A DNA stretch of 64,000 nucleotides, from positions 25,363,211-25,427,210 of the forward strand of contig OU452219.1 in the NCBI GenBank assembly GCA_911728455.2, read 5' to 3'. This stretch comes from Marthasterias glacialis. Lineage: Eukaryota > Echinodermata > Asteroidea > Forcipulatida > Asteriidae. The position numbers and the translations under genes were made by a program. Under the pieces are notes generated by a model. The model was not told the origin of the DNA. It saw only the letters and a program-made list of their open reading frames with translations, and did no database searches. Of the stretch, positions 25,183 through 37,200 are shown in pieces. The stretch's first letter is position 1; each line of letters opens with the position of its first letter.

Positions 25183-26454
25183 CACCAAAATGAAACAATT
25201 TTTCCAATAACAAAGCTAAAACTATTAAAATTCCCCATTTGGGAGGGGGTGGGGTGGCTTAAAACACTTAAGGTGGGCGTGGTCAATGGGTGTGGTCTAG
25301 CATTACTGGGTGTGGTCACACAGTTAGGTCTAAGTGTCTTAACAGAGTTCTCCAAGGAGCCTTATAAGTGGTAACAATTTGACAAATTTTGTTATTAAAC
25401 CAAATTTACGGCCCAAATAGCTTTGAGCCGTTCTGAAATGATCTTGTTCAATGCAAAGAATCATCCATAAAGTCAGGAGCTTCCTCTAAATTCAATCTCC
25501 AAGACACAAAATGAGCTCCCTGGGTCTCATTTAATCAAACAGACCTGGAATTATATTTGTGGCAAGCAAGAACAGTTATTATACAACAAACTAAAAAGAT
25601 CCACATAAGGATTTTGCAGGTAACACAATAATATGATGTATGAAACACCAGTAACAAGTTACACCACAAACCAACAAAAAGCACCTGAATTGTCTGAAAG
25701 CACAATCATGATAAGAATGCCATGCTCAGTAATGGTATTTAAACATTGAACAAGAGAAAAACAAGTTTCTTACATTTCTTCCAATAAACACTTCATTTTG
25801 CATACAGAAATTCAGATGCGGCCCTACCTCAAGAAATATTCCCACAGGCCTTAAAACTAAAAGCATAGATACTAATAAAATACCAACATGATGATAATAC
25901 TGTTTGCTCAATTTCACTCCATCCAACCTAACCAACTTTTAAACGTAATTACTTAGATGGCAAAACCGAAGAACACACTGAAGTTATTGTGTATTGGTCC
26001 ATCATAGAGCAACATTGCTGAACGTTTTGTAAAGTAATACAAAAAATAAAACATTGTTTCTAACATTTATATCATTTACACAGGTAGCCAAGTTGTGTCA
26101 ATTCAGTTAAAAAGATTTACATTGCCTCCGTTAATAAATAGCATTTTGAAAAACTGTATTTGCGCGATATATCACAGTTAACTCAAATCCAATGGTCCAC
26201 TATAATTTATCCAGCTCAGTCTGCAATTGAGTCAAGAACACACAAAAACATTAACACAGTGCGATTCTTTTGACCGCAACTTATTTCATCTTTTCATTTT
26301 AATCGTTTGAAAGGAGACCAAAATAAAGTACAAATCCCACACATCCGTGGATGCCTTGTAAAACGAAGCCAGCACCCACACACAATATTAAAATACCTCA
26401 CTTGTTCGAGCACACCACAGAGACGAAAACGTCTAAAGCAATGATTATACTCAC

Positions 26455-26600
26455 TTTCCGATGCGTTGTCCAAGTGATGTTGTCATCCGCCCACGCACAC
26501 AGAAATTTACGTCGTAACTGTCAAACAGCACGGAAGATGGCGCACACACTCTGTCCAAACTTCTCCACTACACCAAGTTTTTAACGACACTGAGAAAGCG
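26455..26600 (-). other. Possible first exon of a leftward transcript
   Basis: Read on the minus strand, this CpG-containing stretch ends in a strong splice donor, GGAAA|GTGAGTAT (exon end at 26455). A short open frame MTTSLGQRIG could run into the donor. On the plus strand it carries AAGATGGCG (26534-26542), a YY1-like motif common at animal transcription starts. No downstream coding exon could be tied to it. Confidence 0.25.
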
Positions 26601-28184
26601 CACGGGAAACGTTCCTACAAAAAGCCGTTTCAGTGCGATTCTCTCATTCCAATTGACCTGTGTTTAACGTTCATAAAATATTCGCGAGTAGCTTCTGGTA
26701 AACTCTTGGTCAAAAGTATAAAGAAACGCACTCTTTTTTAACATCAGCTAGTGTGCGACCCACCTGTCGTCACGAACAACTCCTCTGCAACTAATTTCCC
26801 GCAAAAAAAGTTCGGGGTTCTTTGTTTGGGACACGGGCCGCAGCTTTCGGCAACAACATGATAAGATGATGTCAACCTTCGCCATACATGGAGACATCAT
26901 AGCTAAATATGGACCACTGTACAAAGGCAACAGCCAATGGAACGGTGACCAATGAAAATAGTGAATATGTAAGCAGTTGAAACATGTCAGGACACGAATT
27001 TTATTCTTTTTTGGCATCAGCCCAGCTAGCTTGATGGCATGAGTTCGCACGCGCAAGGATAGTGTGCGCATGTACTGAAGCAATCCACGGCACAATCTAG
27101 GCACGCGAACTGCAGGAGGACTATGCGTATCCGTTCCAAGAGGGCGCTATACCCAGCAACATTTTAATGCAGTTGTTAAGTTGAAGCGATGGTCATTTTA
27201 TTCGCCTTGCATTTTTTTTATGTCACGATCCACTGGCGTTATGTGTCACCAGCCAGCGTCACGAACACATCATAGCTTTCTCAATTCTCGTCATCACTGA
27301 TAAACCATGAGAAATCACTTAAAATGGGCCATGGCACTTAAACTGTAAAAGTGTATTCAGAATTCTCCAGCTAATACTTTGTTTGATATTAATAGACAAT
27401 CCGCGATTGTTATAAAATTGATTTTCTCGTCACCTCCCGCCTCACGTACGCAAGTTCAGCTGGCTTACGTCCGTACATGAATGACCTACGTCATGCAACT
27501 TATTAATTTGGCGGCAGCGAGATATGGAGCCGCCCATTTTCCAGTAATGCAATAACCCATGACACCAGAAAAAAAAGATGAACCAAAACTAATATTAAAA
27601 ACTCAATACCAACATTTACGTCAGACCACTGAAACGAAGGTCGATTCAGAGACAGCTAATTTAAAAGACCTTTTTGATAAATTTTAAATCGCATGGCATA
27701 ACATTTGATGCACACTAAAAAATAAAGCAGAAAATCTCCCACTATCCATATTGTTTGAAAGATTGCAATAAAATGTTGCATACAAATTAACATTTTGCAT
27801 AAATACCATCCAGAGCAGTACCACTCTATTTTTATGCAAAAAAGTTGATACATTGAATAGAATTGTAATACTTTCTTGTCACGCGAGGGCACAGAACTTT
27901 ATTGCTTGTTTACAAACAAAGCTGACCTCAGATTGCCCTCCAAAAATATTAAGCATCATGTAGATCATGTCATGTTTACAATCTAAAGACCAATTAATTT
28001 TGTTTCACCCTAGTGTTATGTTTTGTACGTGTCATTAAATATTGAACAATTAATTTCGTATCAACAACATTTGTTTCGCCATGGTTTTTACGGGCGGTTG
28101 AACAATGGTCAACAGAAATGTATTTTAAGACAATCAATAGAAACATGAAACAGTCGTATGATGATTACTCGTCTCGTCTGAAAA
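26600..28184. promoter_or_regulatory. Interval between putative divergent starts; probable kinase promoter region
   Basis: Lies upstream of the kinase start. It contains more CpG and CCGCC/GGCGG words than its surroundings, for example GGCGGCAGCG near 27509-27518 and GCCGCCCATTTT at 27529-27540. A TATA box at a sensible distance was not seen. An open frame at 26748-27104 on the minus strand has no recognisable domain and is not called as a gene. Confidence 0.3.
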
Positions 28185-28192
28185 ATGGCGGC
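28182..28192 (+). promoter_or_regulatory. YY1/TISU-like start element AAAATGGCGGC
   Basis: The kinase start codon sits inside AAAATGGCGGC. This matches the YY1 core and most of the TISU element (SAASATGGCGGC), which in animals combines promoter function with efficient initiation from very short 5' leaders. The match is visible; its use here is inference. Confidence 0.45.
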
Positions 28193-28252
28193 TTCAGTGG
28201 ACAGTTTGAAACAGCAGCAGTTTGCCAAAAGTGCCTTCGGAATTCCTTTGAA
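28185..28252 (+). CDS. Kinase exon 1 (residues 1-22, plus 2 bases)
   Basis: It encodes MAASVDSLKQQQFAKSAFGI and then PL, and ends AA|GTAAGT. The ATG was chosen because its frame is the only one that splices into the open frame of exon 2: the split codon AA+G gives Lys23. An overlapping frame from an upstream ATG at 28118 is open for 45 codons, but it would meet a stop in exon 2. The start context AAAATGGCGGC is strong, with A at -3 and G at +4. Confidence 0.82.
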
Positions 28253-31200
28253 GTAAGTAATTTAGGAGGAATTACTTCCTCATGGACCGATTCTCACAGG
28301 AATCTGGAACTCATATGACAATGTATATGGTGTTTTTGCTCTCTGCAGTATGTTTAAAACGTTTTTCTACGTTGTTAAATTTTCTGTCTTGTCGTTCAAA
28401 ATACGTGTGCAGGCCTACACTACAATTACATGGTATTGGCTATTTTATTGCTCTTGAGTCCAGGTGACATTACGCGAGGCCAGTGCCGTATGTACTGTAC
28501 ATGTATGTTGAGGAAGATCGCTGTGTGTGTGGGTGTATGTGTGTGGTTTGCAGCTGAAAGGGTGAAAATGCACGTTCGTATCACGCAGAAGATATTCAGA
28601 TTGGGTTGTTTTCCCTTTTTTTATTGTGGGAATTGGAATTGTGTCTAAAAAAAACTATTTATTTAGTGCACTGTCGTCTGTGTTATGAATTGTATTTGTA
28701 ATGTTTTTTAGTCTAAAAAATCTGTTTGGTCATGGTTTGACATACGACATGTCATGAACGTGACATTTTTTATTGAAGGACAACAATCATGTGCATTGCT
28801 TATCACTCATATAATTTGAACTTTTAACTGAGACTTGGTTTTAATATTTCACATATTTTGTGACTCTAAAATTGAAACCTGGACAATATGCTATCTGCAT
28901 AACTGTTCCCCATGACCATGTGTGTACATTTGTAAATCGCACGGAGCTGCACAGAATACCACAGGCCTTTGCCTCCTTTTCCTAGGTCACGGTCTTGGTT
29001 CCCCATAGACTTGATTTGATAAGAATTCTGGTGTTGTAATTGGTTTGCATCATTTTCTGTAAGAAAGTGTCATTGCCTTCTAACTACCTGTTTTTGTTAA
29101 TATTCTTACATTTTGGGTTCGGCTGTCAGAGTCAGAAAGAAAACAGGTAGCAGGACTGTAGTGTTAGTCTTGCCCCAATCTTGTTCGTAAGAGTGACTAT
29201 AGTATAGTTCCACTGTAAGCCATGCTCACTTCACACAAACTGCCTTCAGTGATTGCCAGATTCCCCAAAGAAATGTGTTGAGGTACAGGCCTCGATCTTA
29301 AGAAAAACGGGGACAGGCCTTTGCTGGCCAAATCAGAGAAATTGTACAAAATACAAGGGCATTCTGGCCAAGTTTGTAGTGACAGTGCAATTTTTCTGAA
29401 GGGCATGCTAGCCAACTCGACAGGGCATGAGGCCAATGGCCTCGGTGGCCTCGGTTAAGATCAAGGCCTTGGTGTGTCTTTGGAGATGTATGTATGAACA
29501 TTTTTGTTTTAGACTTGCCTTCTTTTATGAAGTCGCAAGGTCCTCTCAAAAATGCCTGTAAACGATGAAAAAAGTTATTTTTTGTGTGTAAAATTCACTT
29601 GAATGTATACCAGCTGTGGAGCTAAAAGTAGCCAAAACCCTCACATAATATATCAAATGCGCACATGTGTGATATACAATGTACTGACTTGCCAACAGGA
29701 TAAGAATGAAATTCCATATGTGGTCAATCAAAATAAGTACATAAAGCGTACATGATTTAAAAATATGTTTGTAACATTTAAAAACCATCGAAAATGAGAT
29801 ACATTTTAAGTGGATTCTGCTTTTTGACTCCAGGTCCAGCACCTTTTCTCGTATTCAGCCGCCAGCTCTTCACAGGATCAGTTACTTAACTGGTGGCCTT
29901 GCAGAGCTTTATGAACACATTCAGAATCCCAAGGAGGAATATAAGCCAAATGCTGATGGTAAGTTACATCACTCCCTAGTCCAAAATGTGTCTAATGTGT
30001 CAGGTTTCTTATGAATGAACACAAAAAAATGCAACGTGTCTCAAACTGCCAACCAAACTGCTTGATTTATGGTGTATAAAATGCAAAAAACGGCAATGGC
30101 ATGACATTTTGACTCTAGCAGTCTTTCTCAAAGGCTTTAGAGAGACTGCTTACAATCTAATCGTCAACCCATTACCAACTTTTTATAAAGTTTCTTTATA
30201 AATCTGTTAAAACTCATACAAATTCCAATGCAAAGAGAATGAAAATATTATCATTTCCTAAAGTGATTTAATTTATAGAAATGAAAAAAAGAGGATCAGC
30301 TGAGACCACACTTTTGTGTACAGAACAGTTACTGAGTATAGAACATGTCACCTTGTTTGCAAAAAGGGTGACATTGTACATTCCAGGGCATTTCCTGGAA
30401 GGCAAGATATTGCAGTGGTCATGAGAAATTTTACATTTTGTATCACTCTTAACACATAAAAACAAGAATTTTAAAATTTTAGAAAAAACAGCTGGAGATG
30501 TTAACTCATTTCTTCATACCAAATTGAAAAGTTGATAAAAACCTACTTTGCAATCTTCACAAAATGTAAGATTTTATGTTTTGTTCCATTGTGTACAAAT
30601 TGGGCCTCCAGGAAGTCCAGGCTCTGTGGCTGTTTTGTAAAAACGTGATGTCACAGGTTACATAGTCTTTAAACTGCATATTAATTGGTGTAGGGCATGT
30701 TCTTTATTTGGATGCCAAAGCTTCACCAGTTGAACTCCTTATAATGTTTCAAGTTTACAATTTTTGTCAATTCATAAATCACAAGGATGAATACATGTAT
30801 TTCCTCCTGCAGAAGCATCCTGTTTCACTGATGAGAAAGGCTCATTCTGTCCTACTGAACAAGGTGAATTTATATCATGTTTCCCCTTAAAGCTATGAAA
30901 ACACCCTCCTGTTAAACAGTTATGCCACTTTTCCAGCTTTTGCCAGAATTCCAGCATTCTCCTATTTTTACAAAAGAAATCCTGTGCTCCGTCTTTCATC
31001 AGGCCGGAAAGAAATTCCTTTACAGTGCATCATGCTCAGATAGATAGTCTTGTTATCAAGACGTTCATAAAATTTGTCAATGCAATTGCGTAATACATTA
31101 ATTCGTAATGCACCAACAGAGGGCGTATTGCTCTCATTTTTTGAATGTTTGTGAAGTGCCCGCTTGCGTTCAATGGTTCTTGCATTGCATTCAAGTACTC

Positions 31201-34200
31201 TAGCAAGATAACAAAGACTAGCCCATTGCGTGGCCATTAATCGTACATGTGCGCTATGTGTTTGTGTTGTATGCACATAGACGTGACAGCATTGCGTTGT
31301 GCGTTGATCAAAACGTTGTCGTCGCATTCTGCAACAAGCATTTTCTGAATTGTTTTACTGATATTACTCAATTTGGCTACCAAAATGCTCGATGGAAAAG
31401 GTGTGGATTTGGAAAAAATAAAAAAATAAAATTCTGCTAGTGTCAAGAACAGGTGTGTAGACCGTACATGTTATATTAATGTATCAACTGTAAGCACCTG
31501 ATTCCGTGTGAATGTTGCACATATGTACAGTACATGTAATATGTAGTGTATGTATGTGTTAACCAGCATGTGCAATATTTTCCAGCTCTGGAGCAATGAG
31601 CTAAAAGCTCATAATAAACTAAAGAAGAATTATTACTTATTCAGAGTTTTATTTAATGTAAATGAACAGTGCATAAAGAAAGCACATCACAAATGGAATA
31701 AATTATAACTATTATTATTATTCATTGTTATAAAGAAAGAACACAAAAGAATATAAAATTATGTAAACAATATAATTTCTAACACAGGTGCTATGGCTTT
31801 GATGAAAAATACTAACAAAGTTCACAAGAAAATTTGTACTGGATTAGAAAAATGAAGCTCCAAACATTATAGACTATATAACTTATTGTTTGCATTCTTG
31901 CTTTGTAACATTTGTACTTGCAACAAAAATGCAACAATTGCAATATTGTAGTGTGGTCTTTTCAAACTGACGAAAAACTGTCAGTATAATTTGAAAACTT
32001 GTGTACATGTGTGTTGTCATCAGTGATTATTTTATGTGGACTAATTTGGGGCTCTTTTTTCTCCTCAGTGCCTCTACTTGCCAAACGATATCATTTTATC
32101 AGGATTCTTGGCAAAGGCTGCTCAGCCACACTAATTGAAGCTGTGGACACATTCAGGCCAGACAGTCACCATGTGGCCATCAAAGTACTCAATCAGGAAT
32201 ATTATGCCTTGGGATACCAGGTACTAGACATTATATCAAATCCCTACCCACACCAAATCCATTAAAACTTAAGTTTTTTTGTTTTTTTTGTGTGGGCACA
32301 GCATTGTATAGTCAATTCAAATAAGAGGCCAGGTATACATTTTACCGGGGTCCACTTTTCTTGAGCTACCATACCATGCCGTATCCTTTCCTTGTAAGAA
32401 AAGCAGGTAAAGTTAATTTATAATCAATGTGAAAATGAAAGACCCTCATTGTAGTTCTGACTTGATATTAAGGAAATCTGCGTGCAAGTTCCTCTATGCA
32501 GGTGGAATTAGTTCACAAATAGTACAAAATCAAGCATTTAATATTAAGGAAATTTTCCCAACAAATTTTGCAACAAGAGTTTGACCTGGAGATTGTAAAA
32601 AATAAATCCACGGAAATTATTCCTTGTCTATAAACAAAGCTAAACACCTTGTATTTTTTGACTAGGAAATGTTGTATGGAAACGATTAAAAAACCAATCC
32701 ATGTAAATTTGTCCCCAGCCCGTAACAAAGTTGAACACCTGTGTAGGCTGACATGCTTAGGCTTGTATAAAGGATCTGTAACAGAATAATCATAAAGTAG
32801 GATGTAACCTGAGGGGATTATAAAGCTATTCTAATGTTGCTTGACCTAGAAGCAATGAACTCCATTCTACCAATATGAGGACAAGATTAGGCACTGTCAA
32901 AAATAAAGGAAACCCTCCTGAAATTACCAAATTAAATATTGATAGTGATCGAGGGACTGGCCAAATGTTTTGGCAGTACATTCATTTTGGGCAGAGGGTT
33001 ATTATCTTCCATTGTTTGAGGGAGAATAAAGGATGTGGTGGTTCAATGCTTCTGTTTGAAGGGTTTAGACGTCATCAATTTTTTTGGATGAGCACATCGA
33101 TTTAAATCTAGTGATGGTTTTGAAGAAAAATGGTGTAAAAGAAACCTGGGAATATTGCATAAATAAAAACACCTGCAAACATTTTAGTGGAAAATGGTGT
33201 TCGAGTTTTCAAAAGAACTTTACTGAAGTTTATTTTATTTTGTTTAAATTTAAAAAAAAAAAAACTGTTTTATGGCATATTTTGTATTGCAAGAGTAGGA
33301 AGATTTGAACACAGATTTCATAAAATGTAACCTGTGCAAACTTCAGACTATTTTAGCTTTATAGAATAATTCTCATCAGCTGATTAAACACTATTAAAAT
33401 TTTGTTTTGCTTACATCATTTTTGCTTACATCCATAAACTAACATTTGAAATTTTGTTTTCAATATTAGTCAAAACTTAATTGGCCTGTATCAAAGACTA
33501 ACAGGCCAAATTAAGTAGATTTCAATTATTGGGGTCTCTCATATAATTCAATCATCACACCAAAATCTTTCATTCTGTGAGGGTTTGGTGGAAAAAATTG
33601 TGTTGAATTGACACAGAATGTCAGGAATAAAAGCTCTTAATTAGCTACAGTAAACTACTGACTGTTCATGACAGATGATGAATTGACGTGCAATGCTCAT
33701 TAGGCTGCAATGCAATGTTGATGGATATTCTCCCTTTGCAATTAAGCATCTTACACTCAATGGTTATCCCAAATGATCAACATTTTTCCCAAATTTGAGG
33801 ATAAAATTGTTGTACAGAAGGATAGCTTTTTAATATAATTTTTTCTTTAAATTATTCTGTTAGATATTTTTGTTGTCTCCATTTTTGTTTGTTCAGAAAC
33901 TAATTTGAAATGCAGTGATAAATCACATTAATTTTTGTAATTGACATGTATACATTCATTGTATGCTTAACCCGGTCGTACAATCTTTAATTTACAATGT
34001 GCCATATCTAATGAGACATAGAGAATGGTTTTCAATCTACAAAGTGCTCTTTATCAATTTCACTAGAGATCTTTTCCTTTCATGGAATTTCTTGCTGAAA
34101 GTTACATTTTACTAGCCTATTTAACAGGCATGTAACTTCTCAATGGATCAGCTGAATTCCTCTTTTTTATTGGTTATAAATGTTTGCCATAGAAAACTGA

Positions 34201-37200
34201 AAAACACTGTACAAACATTTGTGTCTAAGGCAGTTTTATATCTGATTTAAGACATGGTGTGGTAGTGGTATGGTGAGGAAATTATTTGGTAATTGAAGCT
34301 AAAAGCTTATTGTTATAAAGTCCGTGCTACTGTTCTTGTGTCAGCTTAGAGAATTGTGCATCATTAGACATTGCATGTAGCATGTCCAATCCCCATCAAA
34401 ACAAACACCCATATAAAGAAACGGAGCATTGATCTTAATAGACTGTTTTAAATATGATAGCTTTATTGCACAAAGTACATGTGTTTTGAAACCGAGAGGA
34501 TTTGAATGAACTTTTCATCCCTTAAGTCATTGCTTCAATTGATTGTATGAATATGATTGATTTCAGGAAAGTAACAATGTTGAAAGACTAAACTGTGCAG
34601 ACCCTCAGGACTTTTCAGGAACAGTGCGACTCTTGGTGAGTTTACAATTCTCAATGTCTATGCTTCACCATCTACAGCATTTTAAATGCTCTTCTGTGAA
34701 ATATTCTTTTATGTGAAATATTCTTTTATATCATCCTTTTATATCATTGGCGGCTCGTCCGCTGTTGGTTTGGTCAATGAAAAAAGAAAAGAAAAGAGTT
34801 ATCTGTTAATAAATTTAGATTTTTTCTCGATGTGCAGGGCTTCCTGTTGTGATGATCCCTTGAATTGTGGGGACTTGAATTAGTCTGATTTTCTGAAGAC
34901 TAATATTTCACCCTCCCTTTTAGACTGTTTAAAAATAAACAGTTGGAGCAACATTTTAAAAAATTATTTACACTTTACAGTTTATAGCAAGTACGGTCAA
35001 GAATTCTGTACACATCTACCCTGTACACTTTTACTCTGTACACTTTTACCAGGGATGAGATTTCTTTGGATTTCCGGAGTTAAAAAAATAAAATGAAATA
35101 ATAATGGCCCTCGCAAAGCCTTAACACTGTACATGTACTGTATTTTGACTACACTAAGGTGCTTGCCCCATCTATATTTAAGCATAGAATACTGCCATTG
35201 ATACAGGTTTTGGTGCGGTTGGTAGCCACCAAATCCTCCACAGGTGTTTTGTGGATTTTTTTATTTTCATCCACTCTCATCCCTGTTTTACCTTTTCACT
35301 TTTACCCTGTTTGCTTTTTCCCTTTTAAGTTTTTCTATATATTGACTTAATTCAATTCTATTCAATTTACTTTATTTTCACATCAAAGCACACATTTGTA
35401 TAGTTGGAATAATACATAAATACAATTTTGATGAAAAAGTGTTATTCATAAGAAAAGTGACAGAGAACAAAAGAGCGACAAAGATGTTGAGGGGATATGC
35501 AAAAAAGCAGTTTTGTTCGGTGCATGCCCCGTCAATTATGTTTTCTGTGCTTAAGGGTAGTTTATCTTGACCCATCCACATACATAATTTAAAGCACAGA
35601 GCATACGAACAATAAATAATAAACAGTGGCATAAACAATCAACAGTGGCACAGTTCTAGTGTACAATGAATGAGAAGACGCCAAATACTAAAATGCAAAA
35701 CAAAACAAAAATAAATAAATAAATGAAATAAGTTTAGGCAAAAAGGTGAAATAATAACGACCATGCACTTCTGATTCAGAAATAAAGGGGAAAAAATAAT
35801 TTGGCCTTTATTTTAGACAATGAGTTTAAATGACAGATAAAACCAAGCAAATATGTACAGATGCAGGCCAAATTTGTTGATTTGTTGCTCTTTTCAGTAA
35901 AAATAGAGGAAAATGAAGGAAAGCATTGGGGAAGAATTAAAAAATATCAGTTTTATTTTGTATGGATTTTTATAACAGTATGTTTACATTGGAAACATGG
36001 AAATCTCTCTGTACATGGGGCATACACCATTAACTTGAATGCTGTGGTTGTTTGCAGTCACTAATGGTTTATTAACTAAAGTTTGTGCTGCTGCTGTCAT
36101 CTCTAAACATTTAAACTACATCAGTTTTCTTAGAAAAAAATAATAATAATAAATGAATTAGATTTGGTGAGAGACCTTGAATTCATTCGGTAGAATTGTT
36201 CATCTTCATATTACTCTGCTGAACCATTTCACTCTTTCCAAAGAAAAATTTTCCAAATTAAATCCGCCCCGGTGTGCCATAAGTTGTTTAATATCCACTG
36301 ACTGACCCCATCTAAAAGTGCATCTTCATGGTGAAACACTGCTGATGATCAGATAGGCATGATGGATTGAAAAGGGGGGGGGGGGGTTGGAATGAGGGTA
36401 AAGAGAAAGAAAAACCTGTTTGCATACAAAGTATCATGTCCTTGTCACAGGGGTAAGTCACAGTGCTGCACAGTCATTGTAGTAACATGGCTCATTAGGC
36501 CTCTCATGGGCTTTTGATTCATTGGGAAGAGATCCATTTGATACGTCTTTTTAAACCACAAGCCTACATGAAAATATCCCCATCAAATTAACTCTGTATT
36601 TATCAAGGGAAGTCTGTGTATCGTGGGGAGTCATCTCACCATTTTGCTTGTCACCTTGAAATGTGATAAAAAGTTTCACATTCACACTGAGTCAAGTTTG
36701 GAGTAGATTAATGAGTGAACTTCACTGTCAAACATCAGTTATTTGAAATATTCAATGGAAAGAGACTTCTGGGTTTAGAAGTTTGAAACCTGGCAAAGAA
36801 TTTCTCTTTAACCCTTTAACACTTTGTGCACAATTAACTCCTTGAATGTGCCACGGAAATTCACAAGATTTTCTACTGTGCATAGAAATCCTTAGATAAC
36901 TTTCGTTGTGATTATTGTCTTGTGTTAAGTTCAGTTTATATTTTCCATTCTTGTGTAATCCGTGATCCCAGACCTTTGTCCTTTTGTTGTAAGTAGAGGA
37001 TTATGAGACACCGAGAGGCTTCCACCATTGTAGGTTAATCATTGTAGTTCAGCTCAATGGAGGTACATGTAAGTCCGAGTGAACCGAGATTCCAGCCTTG
37101 GTTCTGGCCGTGGGACTAATTATCGGCCATGTAATATGGCCGAGGTTCTGCGATTCATGCTGAATTAATCAGATATTATCTCAAAAGAGAAGCAAAAACC

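Larger units (their letters stand above)
20654..26454. other. No gene seen; regulatory-looking stretch at 24230-24700
   Basis: Simple repeats are listed separately. The block 24230-24700 is of even composition, with ATTA-type and paired-type words (CATTCATTAATATTGCC, AATTGATTTCTTCAATTTAA) and few homopolymers, and ends in a G-run near 24667. Other G10-type runs lie at about 23979. A 77-codon minus frame at 24011-24244 has no recognisable domain. Confidence 0.3.

Noticed and set aside
25092..25355. Minus-strand frame with a Cys-Leu-Phe-Val repeat
   Set aside because: Produced by the (CAAA)12 microsatellite.
26748..27104. 118-codon minus-strand frame near the promoter
   Set aside because: No domain; lies in the presumed promoter interval and its composition follows the local CpG content.
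28118..28318. 66-codon plus-strand frame overlapping kinase exon 1
   Set aside because: In its frame the splice into exon 2 leads to a stop; the overlapping frame from 28185 fits all downstream exons.
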